DNA of 64,000 bases from Lactobacillus pasteurii DSM 23907 = CRBIP 24.76 (GCF_000297025.1 NZ_CAKD01000023.1:248001-312000), one strand, 5' to 3'. Positions 53,568-61,802 are shown, counted from the first letter of the stretch. Numbers and translations are program-made. The notes: generated from the letters alone by a model not told the origin.

Positions 53568-54272
53568 TTATGACTCAACTTGTCCTGGATTGCCATCGAA
53601 TAACTTTAAGTCTTTTCTTCCTAACTCTTCCCGAATAAAATCAGAAAGGTCTGGTAACACAGATTCTTTCATAGGACCATGTATTACAAAGTGTTTACCA
53701 TCATCATTAATAAGAGTCAAATGCCACATTGGGCAGTTACATATAATAAAATTTTCTTTTTCATAGTTTTCAAACCACATCCCCACCATATCTATGATTG
53801 TTTCAACTGCATCTAGTTCTACAGCAATTTTTTCTTTTCCAATAATTTTATATTTATCAACTCCTACTGAAACGTATTTGGCTAAATGAACTAAGTCTTT
53901 TTTAGAAATTGTAAGTTTCCATCTCGAGTCTTCATCTCCATCTGGCCAAAAAGCATTGTTTTCTGAAACAAGTCTTATTTCTTTCAGCGCCCCCAGAGTT
54001 TCTGAGTCATTATTATCTGCCTCTTTTAGTAAGTAGAGCAAAAATTGAATATCGCCTGATCTGCAATAATCAATCATATGTTCTGTCGACTCGACCATTG
54101 CCATTAACAACGCCATCAAAATTTTTGTATCCAACAAATAAAGATTCAATTCAGCAGTTTCTATTCCAATACCATGTAAAATTTCCTCGTAACGATCAAG
54201 TTCATATTCTGGGTGAATTTTTCCAAATTGAACAACCGAATCACATAAATCCGATATTGTTTTATCGTACAA
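53568..54272 (-). CDS. Hypothetical protein (immunity-like)
   Basis: I do not recognise this 234-residue acidic cytoplasmic protein. It has no signal peptide or membrane helix. It looks two-part: a helical N-terminus (~1-110, with LLDTKILMALLMAMVEST) and an alpha-beta C-terminus (~115-234, WKLTI..., CNCPMWHLTLINDDGKHFVIHGPM, ending PDLSDFIREELG). That C-terminal pattern (W-x-L-T, DG, then a helix) is seen in several toxin-immunity families; this is resemblance only. The start is doubtful: the only initiator in frame is TTG 54272, with GGAAAG about 9 nt upstream. The frame reads sensibly a further 8 codons upstream without a start. Confidence 0.6.
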   Translation of the reverse strand: MYDKTISDLCDSVVQFGKIHPEYELDRYEEILHGIGIETAELNLYLLDTKILMALLMAMVESTEHMIDYCRSGDIQFLLYLLKEADNNDSETLGALKEIRLVSENNAFWPDGDEDSRWKLTISKKDLVHLAKYVSVGVDKYKIIGKEKIAVELDAVETIIDMVGMWFENYEKENFIICNCPMWHLTLINDDGKHFVIHGPMKESVLPDLSDFIREELGRKDLKLFDGNPGQVES

Positions 54273-54327
54273 TACAAAGGACTTTCCATGATCATTTTTT
54301 CTGATTTTCTATATCCTTTAATTTCCT

Positions 54328-54585
54328 CTAGCTTAGGCAAAAACTTTGTGATTGCAATCGTTTTTTAAATTTATCAATCTCCGTTTTTGACATACCTGGT
54401 TCCGCACTAGCACAAATACCCGGAACCTCTTGGCTTAAGTAATATGTTGCTAGTGGCTGTTCACTTTGCATTTCGTCGTAATCATCAACTAAGATATCCT
54501 CTAATTCAATGGAAAATTCAAAAATATCCTCAGGTGTATTTTTGAGAAAGTCATCTATTTTCTCCATTACTTGCATAAATCTCAT
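54328..54585 (-). CDS. Hypothetical small acidic protein (immunity-like)
   Basis: This 85-residue acidic protein starts MRFMQVMEKIDDFL with a proper ribosome-binding site (AGGAG, 7 nt). It carries ELEDILVDDYDEM and the phrase PGICASAEPGMSKTEID. This layout (helical, acidic, with an ICA-x-x-EPG segment) recalls short proteins found beside type VII/LXG toxin loci, but I cannot name a family with confidence. It lies 16 bp after the broken CPCC gene and 55 bp before the next hypothetical gene, so the three probably form one transcript. Confidence 0.65.
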   Translation of the reverse strand: MRFMQVMEKIDDFLKNTPEDIFEFSIELEDILVDDYDEMQSEQPLATYYLSQEVPGICASAEPGMSKTEIDKFKKRLQSQSFCLS

Positions 54586-54601
54586 ATTATGCTCCTATTG
54601 G

Positions 54602-54802
54602 CTAATAAACCTTTTTTCCTTCTCTATAAGCTTTTCTAGCTTCAGCTAATGACATTTTATTAGGTCCGCCGTCAATATTCGTTTCTCCTGTATTTTCCCA
54701 GTTACACTCACAAACATCATAGAGCTAAACCAAGTGTCCACATACTGGACAATGAATGTATTCTTCATTATTAATTATTATAATTTTTTCTGATGAGTTC
54801 AT
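54602..54802 (-). pseudogene. CPCC-family cysteine-rich protein, interrupted by an amber codon
   Basis: The 67-codon frame reads MNSSEKIIIINNEEYIHCPVC...GHLV, then TAG (codon 26, 54725-54727), then LYDVCECNWEN and DGGPNKMSLAEARKAY to a normal TAG stop. The paired cysteines before and after the break, the NW/W-E segment and the (G)GPN...SLxEAR ending match the small CPCC family, whose genes are common in toxin-immunity loci. The single in-frame stop is the only lesion seen; length and frame are otherwise intact. Readthrough or a recent mutation are both possible. Confidence 0.8.
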
Positions 54803-54842
54803 AATAAACCATCCTTCTTTTCTAGCCTTTGATACTTCAATT

Positions 54843-54884
54843 TTTTCAAAAATAAAACACCTCACCCATAACTGGTAAGGTGCT
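54843..54884 (-). terminator. Terminator after the SLAP-domain gene
   Basis: CACCTTACC and GGTGAGGTG form a stem around a 7-nt loop, followed on the minus strand by TTTTATTTTT, just after the stop codon. Confidence 0.82.
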
Positions 54885-54902
54885 TAGATAGCGCAAAGAT
54901 TA

Positions 54903-55712
54903 TTACTTATTGTTTTGGTACTTATCCTTTGTTGCTTGAATAAGATCATTTACTTGTTTTTGCCAATTAGCAAAATCAGTATTGAATTGTTGCAAACTTG
55001 GAACTTGCGCATTCTTGTCGGTTAACTCAACAGCACCTGCTGGAACAAAGAATAGTTTAAAGTTAGAATCCAAGATGCCGTAAAGTTGCAAATTAAGAGT
55101 TTGCTGTTGACCATTGCTATCTGTTGTACTTACTGGGAAAGTACCTTTAGCTACAATATCAACCTTGGTGCCTTGTTTGATTGTATCATCTGATGTCTTC
55201 AAAGCTGCTCTACCATCAGTTCCAGTGGTCAAGGCCAAGTATTTAGTTTCCTTTACAACAGTACCTGGAACTACCTTGTCAAATTTTGGAACATTGATGG
55301 TAATCTTGCTTGGAGTTGCATATTTCTTCAAAAAGTCTGCATATGACAAGACTTTCTTGCCCTTTGCCACCTTAGCATCTGAAGATTTGATCACTAAGTA
55401 CTTCTTTGATTGAGTACCAAGGAAGTAGTATTTAGTTGAACCCTTCTTCAAATAAAAGAATGCACTAACTTTGGTATTTTTTGCAATAACACCGTATTTT
55501 TTGAGTCTAGAAATCTTGCCAGTTTTAGTACTATACTTAGCAGCATAAACTGTGGCATTCTTCTTTAAAGTTACGGCTACGCTTGGCAATTTCTTAGTAC
55601 TTGATTTAGTAGCTGCACTAACAGGATTGCTCATCATTGCAGTAGAAGCTGCGCCAACACTAAATAACATCATTCCAGCTGCAAAAGCTGCGAATATCTT
55701 TTTCTTGTTCAT
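54903..55712 (-). CDS. SLAP domain-containing surface protein
   Basis: This 269-residue exported protein has a signal peptide (cleavage after VSAA, ~residue 34) and then an N-terminal SLAP-like repeat (~45-115): VAVTLKKNATVYAAK, LKKYGVIAKNT, KYYFLGTQSKKYLVIK. SLAP domains attach lactobacillus proteins to the wall. The rest (~130-269) has no recognised domain and ends in a helix rich in Q and N. A strong ribosome-binding site (GAGGAATT) and codon bias suggest good expression. It is monocistronic, with its own terminator and a palindrome over its promoter. Confidence 0.85.
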   Translation of the reverse strand: MNKKKIFAAFAAGMMLFSVGAASTAMMSNPVSAATKSSTKKLPSVAVTLKKNATVYAAKYSTKTGKISRLKKYGVIAKNTKVSAFFYLKKGSTKYYFLGTQSKKYLVIKSSDAKVAKGKKVLSYADFLKKYATPSKITINVPKFDKVVPGTVVKETKYLALTTGTDGRAALKTSDDTIKQGTKVDIVAKGTFPVSTTDSNGQQQTLNLQLYGILDSNFKLFFVPAGAVELTDKNAQVPSLQQFNTDFANWQKQVNDLIQATKDKYQNNK

Positions 55713-55741
55713 TTTAATTCCTCACATAAATTAACTATTAC

Positions 55742-55777
55742 ACTATCAATGATAGTCGAAAAAGTACTATTAGTAAA
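55742..55777 (-). promoter_or_regulatory. Promoter of the SLAP gene with overlapping palindrome
   Basis: TTTACT and TATCAT are separated by 17 bp on the minus strand. A perfect 7-1-7 inverted repeat, ACTATCA-A-TGATAGT (55742-55756), covers the -10 box. This is the place where a repressor dimer would block transcription. The regulator is unknown. Confidence 0.55.
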
Positions 55778-55974
55778 ATTTTATATACCAATTAGTTAAC
55801 TATTTTTGTGAAACTAAATTATGCAAAAATTTAATGCTTTTTAGAGTTTTGCACAGCGCTTTCATATGCTTTATTTTTATAAAATATAGATTTTTGTAAA
55901 TAATTAAGATTGTGGAACTACTAATAGACTGGGCCATAAGATAGTTTTACACATGTACTATTAAGTTCTATTCT
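55778..55974. other. Intergenic region without a recognised gene
   Basis: Between the SLAP gene (ends 55712) and the cupin gene (stop at 56019) lie about 306 bp. They hold the SLAP promoter and palindrome at one end and the cupin terminator at the other. In between I see only AT-rich sequence, with no credible coding frame or RNA structure. Confidence 0.6.
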
Positions 55975-56016
55975 AAAAAAGTAGTCAACCACCTTTCTCG
56001 TGATTGACTACTTTTA
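55975..56016 (-). terminator. Terminator after the cupin gene
   Basis: AAAAGTAGTCAA and TTGACTACTTTT form a 12-bp stem, with a T run on the minus strand, directly after the stop codon. Confidence 0.87.
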
Positions 56017-56018
56017 GC

Positions 56019-56432
56019 TTAGTTTAGCTTTTCATATTCAGCTTCATCAACACTTTCATACCAATCTGTCTTGGCATCCCCGACCATGATTGCCAAGTGA
56101 GCAAACCATGAATCTTTATCAGCACCATGCCAGTGTTTAGTATGAGCTGGAACAATAACTACATCACCTGGCAACATCTTTTGTGCTACTTGGCCTTCTG
56201 CTTGATACCAGCCTTCTCCAGCAACGGCAATAAGAATCTGTGCAATAGAGTGTTCATGCCAGTTGTTTCTACAACCTGGTTCAAAGCTGACGTTTGAAAC
56301 ATTTATCTTTTCATCACTATTTGAAGCTAATCTCTTCAAATAACTTTGTCCAAAGAAATATTTTGCATACGCATCATTGCTTTCGCCAAAACCAAATTCA
56401 CTATTTTTTACGCTATCTTCATTCTTATTCAT
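56019..56432 (-). CDS. Cupin domain-containing protein
   Basis: This 137-residue protein is a single cupin barrel. Motif 1 is NNWHEHSIAQILIAVAGEGWYQAEG with two His and a Glu-like position, and motif 2 is GDVVIVPAHTKHWHGA. The metal ligands are in place, so it probably binds a divalent metal. This subgroup includes carboxymuconolactone-type quercetinase-like proteins; the substrate is unknown. The ATG at 56432 has AGGTAA upstream; a longer frame to 56486 has none. It stands alone with its own terminator. Confidence 0.88.
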   Translation of the reverse strand: MNKNEDSVKNSEFGFGESNDAYAKYFFGQSYLKRLASNSDEKINVSNVSFEPGCRNNWHEHSIAQILIAVAGEGWYQAEGQVAQKMLPGDVVIVPAHTKHWHGADKDSWFAHLAIMVGDAKTDWYESVDEAEYEKLN

Positions 56433-56552
56433 GTTCTTTACCTCGCTTAATCTATCTTCCTTTATTTTAGTTTCTCGAGTTTGCAATTAAAAATATTTAT
56501 TTGTATTAGTTAGCTATAACAAAATTTTATGACATTTAATGTGTGTAATCGC

Positions 56553-56581
56553 TTTCAATTTTACTGACTTTATGGTACATT
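56553..56581 (+). promoter_or_regulatory. Candidate extended -10 promoter of the 56.6 kb micro-gene
   Basis: TGGTACATT provides an extended -10 element, with a weak TTTCAA 17 bp upstream. It would start transcription about 25 nt before the small ORF. Confidence 0.45.
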
Positions 56582-56611
56582 AATGGTGTAAGCAGACGTG
56601 TTTTATTTAGA

Positions 56612-56710
56612 ATGAAGATGAGTACTGTGACTGCATGGCTAATTGGGAGTATTTTTCTAGTATTAGAATTATTAGGGGTAATTTTACTTAGTTCATTCGA
56701 CCCGCGTTAA
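56612..56710 (+). CDS. Small hydrophobic peptide (32 aa), possible type I toxin-like micro-gene
   Basis: A 32-residue frame reads as a short polar N-terminus, one strong membrane helix (AWLIGSIFLVLELLGVILL) and a polar end SSFDPR. It is bounded by a candidate promoter and, 16 bp after the stop, an intrinsic terminator on the plus strand that no other gene can use. The transcript would be about 165 nt, the size of type I toxin mRNAs and small membrane-protein genes. There is no strong ribosome-binding site before either ATG (56612 or 56618). No match to the Fst or Ldr patterns is seen, and no antisense antitoxin was identified. Confidence 0.45.
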   Translation: MKMSTVTAWLIGSIFLVLELLGVILLSSFDPR

Positions 56711-56723
56711 TCTAATATGACCA

Positions 56724-56755
56724 TTAAAAGGCGAACAAAATGTTGGCCTTTTTCT
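56724..56755 (+). terminator. Intrinsic terminator of the micro-gene
   Basis: AAAAGGC and GCCTTTT pair with an inner AACA/TGTT extension, followed by TTTCTTTT. The only plus-strand frame that could use it is the 32-residue ORF just upstream. Confidence 0.75.
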
Positions 56756-56759
56756 TTTG

Positions 56760-56797
56760 CAAAAAAAACCAGGCTACCCCTATTGGGATAACCTGGA
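56760..56797 (-). terminator. Terminator after the pyridoxamine-oxidase-like gene
   Basis: CCAGGTTATCCC and GGGGTAGCCTGG form a long stem around a 4-nt loop, followed on the minus strand by eight T. Confidence 0.88.
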
Positions 56798-56837
56798 ATC
56801 TAATAAACTCTCTAGTTAAATTTGTAATTCAAAATTA

Positions 56838-57203
56838 TTATTCAAAGATTTCTTCAACGTCGATAACAACAACCTTAGCGTTTGGGAAACCTGCTTCTTC
56901 AGCAACCTTCTTACCGTAGTCGTCACCATCGTGAACGTGAGCAGTACCAACAACACGTACGTTAGTGTGAGTAGGTACGTCAGCAACAACAACAGCTGCC
57001 TTTGAACCGTTCAACAAGTTTTCGTAAGCGTGAGCTTGAGTCTTTTCAAGGTATTGTAAGTGACTTTCGTCAAGAACAACCATTGAAGCCTTAGGACCAA
57101 CTTGTGGTTCGCCGTTAGCATCTACAGTTGCAAGATATGATAAATGATCCTTGAAAAAGTCTTGTTGAGCTTGAGTAAGTTTGTTTGAGTCTAATTTCTT
57201 CAT
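56838..57203 (-). CDS. Pyridoxamine 5'-phosphate oxidase family protein (FMN-binding split barrel)
   Basis: This 121-residue split-barrel flavoprotein-like protein has FFKDHLSYLATVDANGEPQVGPKAS in the usual N-terminal position and VRVVGTAHVHD for the second strand pair. Such small members bind FMN and often reduce unidentified substrates; pyridoxal salvage is unlikely at this size. Codon bias is strong, so it is probably abundant. It has a good ribosome-binding site (AAAGGACG) and its own terminator. Confidence 0.88.
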   Translation of the reverse strand: MKKLDSNKLTQAQQDFFKDHLSYLATVDANGEPQVGPKASMVVLDESHLQYLEKTQAHAYENLLNGSKAAVVVADVPTHTNVRVVGTAHVHDGDDYGKKVAEEAGFPNAKVVVIDVEEIFE

Positions 57204-57372
57204 AGAATTGACGTCCTTTCTTTTCGAATAACATTTAATTTCTAAAATTATTATGCCTTGTTTGTATCAAAAAATAATTGATCTAAATCAAGAAACAGAA
57301 TAATTTTTTCTCTATCTATAAGATATTCTTGTTTATTCGAAAATTCTACTAAAATGCTCAAAAACTAAAATT

Positions 57373-59013
57373 TTAATCTAGATGAAGTTTGTTTAGAATT
57401 CGATCTGCTCTTTCACCGAAAACCTTCTGGAATAAACCAGTTTTAACGCTCAAAAAGCCATAAACAGCAACACCTACGAAAACTGCGATTACCACTAAGA
57501 TCATGGCCGTAGTTCGATGATCTGGCGACAAAATTTTGCCGGCCAAGAAGTTAACTGCCACAACTGAAATGAACATGATGACTGAAAAAATGGTTACTCC
57601 GATAAAACGTCGACTGGTTCTGCTTAAATTGAAATCATAGCTAACATCCAAATGCTTAATTGCTAAGAAAATAATCGCTAGCATCCCCAAATTAGTTGAA
57701 ATCAATGGACCGTAAATCTTAAATACCAAAATCGCTGGGTATTGCAAAATCAACTTAAGCACTAAACCAATTATTAAGTATCTGATGGCCAAACGGTTTT
57801 CTGATAAACCTTGCATGATTGCCATTAAAACTGTAAATAAGCCTAAAGTAATTGCTGTAAAGGCTGATAGATACAAGACATCGCTTCCTAATGGATCGCT
57901 GCCATAAAAGATCGTATAAAGCGGCTTAGCAATTGCGGCCATCCCAAATGAAGATGGAATCATGATAAACAAGAACAAATCTAACGTATTGCTGATTTGT
58001 TTAGCAATGCTGCGATAATTTCTCTGCGCATGAGCTGCTGACAGTAGCGGTATAGTAGTTACAGCCATTGCACTTGCCAAAGAAATAATGATCATGATCA
58101 ACTTATTGGCATTCAAGGCGAATAAGGCATACCAACTTTCAATTTTGTCTGAGCTAATTGAGACCACTTGAGCAATCATTGGATGGAAGGTGTATTGATC
58201 AACCAAATAGAAGAACTGAATTCCCGCATCAATGATAATAAATGGAATAGCTTGTTCAATAATTTCAATAAACAAATCCGTGGTAGATACGCTAACCGCA
58301 TTATTTGAATTTTCAACCAGTTCATCTAATTGCCATTTGCGCCTCCACATAAATGCCAGCAAGACTAATATTCCAAAAAATGCCCCCACGGCAGCCGCAA
58401 AATTGGACTGAATTACTGCTTTAACATATGAGCCATGTTGAACCTGCATGATGATATAAGCTGTCGCAAGCATCCAAATCACTCGTGCCAATTGTTCAAT
58501 GAACTGAGATACTGCACTAGGCATCATGTCGGCATAGCCTTGGAAATAGCCTCTTAAAATACTCAAAATTGGAATAATTAAGATTGCATACGCTAAACTG
58601 CGCATAACCGCAATTTGGCTTGGATCGCTATGACTTCCGTTTGATGCCAGAATTGGCGATGCAAAATACATAATAGCCGCTGAAACAATGCCAAATATTA
58701 TCATCAGAGTTAAGCCCTTTTTAAAGAGCTTTCTCCCAACGCCATATTCATTGATCGCATTATATTTGGCTACCTGCTTGGCAATTGCACCGGGAATTCC
58801 GGCCGTTGAAATCAAAATGAAAATACTATAGATATTGTAGCTTCTAGCTGTCAACGCATTCGCAATATTCCCATAATCGCCCATCCAAGCGTACCAAGGA
58901 ATAATATACAAGGCACCTAAAATTCTTGAAGCAATCGAGCCAAATGTCATCCAAGCAGAACCTTTTAAAAAGGTCGCTTGTGTATTATTTTCCTCAAAAT
59001 TATTATTGTTCAT
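57373..59013 (-). CDS. MOP-superfamily flippase (YtgP/MurJ-like)
   Basis: This 546-residue polytopic protein has about 14 membrane helices and the MOP-superfamily layout. The N-terminal GSAWMTFGSIASRILGALYIIPW and the SILRGYFQGYADMMPSAVSQFIEQLARV block are typical of Gram-positive YtgP/MurJ proteins, which flip lipid II. Other wall polymers cannot be excluded. It lies 90 bp downstream of leuS in the same direction, with no clear terminator between them, so it may be read from the leuS T-box transcript. Confidence 0.88.
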   Translation of the reverse strand: MNNNNFEENNTQATFLKGSAWMTFGSIASRILGALYIIPWYAWMGDYGNIANALTARSYNIYSIFILISTAGIPGAIAKQVAKYNAINEYGVGRKLFKKGLTLMIIFGIVSAAIMYFASPILASNGSHSDPSQIAVMRSLAYAILIIPILSILRGYFQGYADMMPSAVSQFIEQLARVIWMLATAYIIMQVQHGSYVKAVIQSNFAAAVGAFFGILVLLAFMWRRKWQLDELVENSNNAVSVSTTDLFIEIIEQAIPFIIIDAGIQFFYLVDQYTFHPMIAQVVSISSDKIESWYALFALNANKLIMIIISLASAMAVTTIPLLSAAHAQRNYRSIAKQISNTLDLFLFIMIPSSFGMAAIAKPLYTIFYGSDPLGSDVLYLSAFTAITLGLFTVLMAIMQGLSENRLAIRYLIIGLVLKLILQYPAILVFKIYGPLISTNLGMLAIIFLAIKHLDVSYDFNLSRTSRRFIGVTIFSVIMFISVVAVNFLAGKILSPDHRTTAMILVVIAVFVGVAVYGFLSVKTGLFQKVFGERADRILNKLHLD

Positions 59014-59103
59014 CTTTGTCCCTAAAAATAATATTACTCTAACTAGTTTGAACTATTACTGAGTACTGTAGCAAAAAAACTATTACTTTTAGGAAAAACT
59101 TAA

Positions 59104-61518
59104 TTATTTTGCTACTATGTTGACAATCTTGTTAGGGATTACAATAACCTTCTTGATTTCTTTGCCTTCTAAGAACTTTTGAACATGTGATAAAGAGGTA
59201 GCCTGCTTTTCAAGTTCTGCTTTATCAGTATCCTTAGCAACTTCAAACTTGCCACGCAACTTACCGTTAACTTGAACCATAATTTCAACAGTTGATTCTA
59301 CCAACTTGCTTGCATCGTATTCAGGCCATTTAGCGTAAGATACTGATTCGTCGTGACCAAAGATTGACCAAATTTCTTCCATCATGTGTGGAGCAACTGG
59401 AGCCAAAAGCTTGATGAATCCTTCTGCGTATTCGCGTGGAATTTGTTTTGCCTTTTGAGCTGCGTTAATGAAGACCATCAATTGAGAAATACCAGTGTTG
59501 AAGTGCAAAGCTTCAAAGTCTTCAGTAACCTTCTTAACAGTTTCGTTGTAAACCTTGTCCAATTCATCGTCGTTTTCGTCAACGATCTTTTCATTCACGA
59601 TTGGTTTAAGGTCTAAGTCGTTAACAAACATTCTCCAAACACGATCTAAGAACTTCTTAGTTGAAGCTGGACCGTTGTCATCCCAGTCGATTGATGCATC
59701 TAGTGGTCCCATGAACATTTCGTAAGTTCTTAAGCTGTCTGCACCATATTCATCGATAACTTCGTCTGGGTTAACTACGTTACCCTTAGACTTCGACATC
59801 TTATCGTGGTCCTTCAAGATCAAGCCTTGGTTGTACAACTTTTGGAATGGTTCCTTAGTTGGAACAACGCCTAAATCGTAAAGTACCTTGTGCCAGAATC
59901 TTGCGTAAAGCAAGTGACGAACCGCGTGTTCGGCACCACCGATGTAAAGGTCAACTGGAAGCCATGCCTTAAGCAAATCGTAGTCAGCTAATTTTTCATT
60001 GTTGTGTGGATCAACGTAGCGCAAGTAGTACCATGAAGAACCTGCCCAGTTTGGCATAGTGTTAGTTTCGCGCTTACCCTTTCGACCATTTTCATCAACA
60101 ACATTAACCCAATCAGTCAAGTTGGCTAATGGACTTTCAGGAGTTCCTGATGGCTTGATGTTAGTAGCATGTGGCAATACGAGTGGCAATTCTTCTTCAG
60201 GTACCAAAGTAGTTTCGCCATCTTCCCAGTGAATAACTGGAATTGGTTCACCCCAGTAACGTTGTCTAGAGAAGTCCCAGTCACGAAGCTTGTAGTTAAC
60301 CTTTTGCTCACCAACATTATGTTCTTCTAACCAAGCAACCATCTTCTTCTTGGCATCGTCGTTGTTAAGACCATTCAAGAATTCAGAATTGATATGAACA
60401 CCATCTTCAGTGTATGCTGCTTGATCTAGGTCTCCACCTTCAATTACTCGATTGATTGGTAAACCAAATTTAGTTGCAAACTCATAGTCACGATCGTCGT
60501 GTGCAGGAACTGCCATAACTGCACCAGTACCGTAACTAGCCAATACATAATCAGAAATCCAGATAGGAACTTCTTTGCCATTTACTGGATTGATTGCGTA
60601 AGCACCAGTAAATACACCAGTCTTATTCTTGTTAAGATCGGTTCTTTCAAGGTCTGACTTAGATTCAATTTGCTTGATGTATGCATCAACTTCAGCCTTA
60701 TGATCAGCTGTAGTAATTTCTTGAACTAATTTGCTTTCTGGTGCCAAAACAGTGTAGCTTACACCAAACAAAGTATCTGGACGAGTAGTGAAGACATCGA
60801 AAGTCTTATCACTGTCCTTAACCTTAAATGTAACTTGTGCTCCAACTGAACGGCCAATCCAGTTTCTTTGCATTTCCTTAACAGGTTCTGGCCAATCAAG
60901 GTCATCCAAATCTTCAAGCAATCTATCAGCATATGCTGTCATCTTAAGCATCCATTGACGCATGTTACGACGGTAAACTGGAAATCCACCACGTTCAGTC
61001 TTGCCATCAATGATTTCTTCATTTGCGACAACTGTACCTAAATCTGGAGACCAGTTAACTGGAACTTCTGCTTCATAAGCAAGTCCCATCTTGTACATTT
61101 GTTCAAATACCCATTGAGTCCACTTGTAGTAATTAGGATCACTAGTATTTACTTCACGGTCCCAATCATATGAAAAACCTAAGGTATTCAATTGACGCTT
61201 AAAGTTTTCAACGTTTTCAGCTGTAACTTTAGCAGGGTCTTGGCCAGTCTTTAAAGCGTATTGTTCAGTTGGCAAACCAAATGCATCCCAGCCCATTGGG
61301 TGCAAAACATTGTAGCCTTGTGCACGCTTCATTCTTGAAACAATATCAGTTGCAGTATAGCCTTCTGGGTGCCCCACGTGAAGACCCTTAGCAGAAGGGA
61401 ATGGGAACATATCTAATGCATAAAAATTCTTCTTGTCTGGATCAGTTCCAGTCTTGAAGGTTTTATTTTTGCTCCAGTATTCTTGCCATTTTTTCTCGAC
61501 AACCTTGTGATTATACAT
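59104..61518 (-). CDS. leuS: Leucyl-tRNA synthetase
   Basis: This 804-residue class I synthetase has the HIGH motif in [17 protein letters not shown], the CP1 editing domain (~220-420, TTRPDTLFG), the KMSKS loop [13 protein letters not shown] and a C-terminal anticodon/D-arm domain. The ATG at 61518 is preceded by GGAGG; a frame extension to 61557 overlaps the leader terminator and is not used. It is controlled by the T-box upstream. Confidence 0.97.
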   Translation of the reverse strand: MYNHKVVEKKWQEYWSKNKTFKTGTDPDKKNFYALDMFPFPSAKGLHVGHPEGYTATDIVSRMKRAQGYNVLHPMGWDAFGLPTEQYALKTGQDPAKVTAENVENFKRQLNTLGFSYDWDREVNTSDPNYYKWTQWVFEQMYKMGLAYEAEVPVNWSPDLGTVVANEEIIDGKTERGGFPVYRRNMRQWMLKMTAYADRLLEDLDDLDWPEPVKEMQRNWIGRSVGAQVTFKVKDSDKTFDVFTTRPDTLFGVSYTVLAPESKLVQEITTADHKAEVDAYIKQIESKSDLERTDLNKNKTGVFTGAYAINPVNGKEVPIWISDYVLASYGTGAVMAVPAHDDRDYEFATKFGLPINRVIEGGDLDQAAYTEDGVHINSEFLNGLNNDDAKKKMVAWLEEHNVGEQKVNYKLRDWDFSRQRYWGEPIPVIHWEDGETTLVPEEELPLVLPHATNIKPSGTPESPLANLTDWVNVVDENGRKGKRETNTMPNWAGSSWYYLRYVDPHNNEKLADYDLLKAWLPVDLYIGGAEHAVRHLLYARFWHKVLYDLGVVPTKEPFQKLYNQGLILKDHDKMSKSKGNVVNPDEVIDEYGADSLRTYEMFMGPLDASIDWDDNGPASTKKFLDRVWRMFVNDLDLKPIVNEKIVDENDDELDKVYNETVKKVTEDFEALHFNTGISQLMVFINAAQKAKQIPREYAEGFIKLLAPVAPHMMEEIWSIFGHDESVSYAKWPEYDASKLVESTVEIMVQVNGKLRGKFEVAKDTDKAELEKQATSLSHVQKFLEGKEIKKVIVIPNKIVNIVAK

Positions 61519-61529
61519 ATTTACCTCCA

Positions 61530-61740
61530 TAAAAAAAGTCCTATGATTGATAATCATAGGACGAATTTACCGCGGTACCACCTAAGTTTCACCTAAAGGG
61601 TGACACTTGCTAGTCCTTAACGCGGTAACAAAACGATAGGTTCATCAACAGGACAAGTTCACATGTTTTTTCTAAGATCTTGCACCAACCGATCTCTCTC
61701 TAAAAGAAAATACCAAGTTACTACTTCCTAACCTTTATTT
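61530..61740 (-). ncRNA. T-box riboswitch, tRNA-Leu (leuS leader)
   Basis: T-box sequence AGGTGGTACCGCGGT lies at 61569-61583 on the minus strand, followed by a perfect 11-bp terminator stem GTCCTATGATT/AATCATAGGAC with a T run. Stem I has AGAGAG and the apical GGTTGGTGCAAG. The specifier region reads GAA-C-TTG (UUG at 61654-61656); the overlapping CTT is also a leucine codon. Confidence 0.94.
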
Positions 61741-61754
61741 TTCCAAGGATAATG

Positions 61755-61762
61755 ATTATAAT
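61755..61762. promoter_or_regulatory. Shared palindromic -10 element (leuS leader and PAP2 gene)
   Basis: ATTATAAT reads TATAAT on both strands in the short divergent gap. It can be the -10 for the leuS leader on the minus strand and for the PAP2 gene on the plus strand. The -35 boxes are weak on both sides. Confidence 0.4.
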
Positions 61763-61802
61763 TTACCACAAAAGTTTAAAAAAACAAAGGAGAAAAATTT
61801 TT

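Noticed and set aside
54098-54304. Plus-strand frame over the hypothetical gene
   Set aside because: It is antisense to a coherent acidic protein and lacks a promoter or ribosome-binding site.
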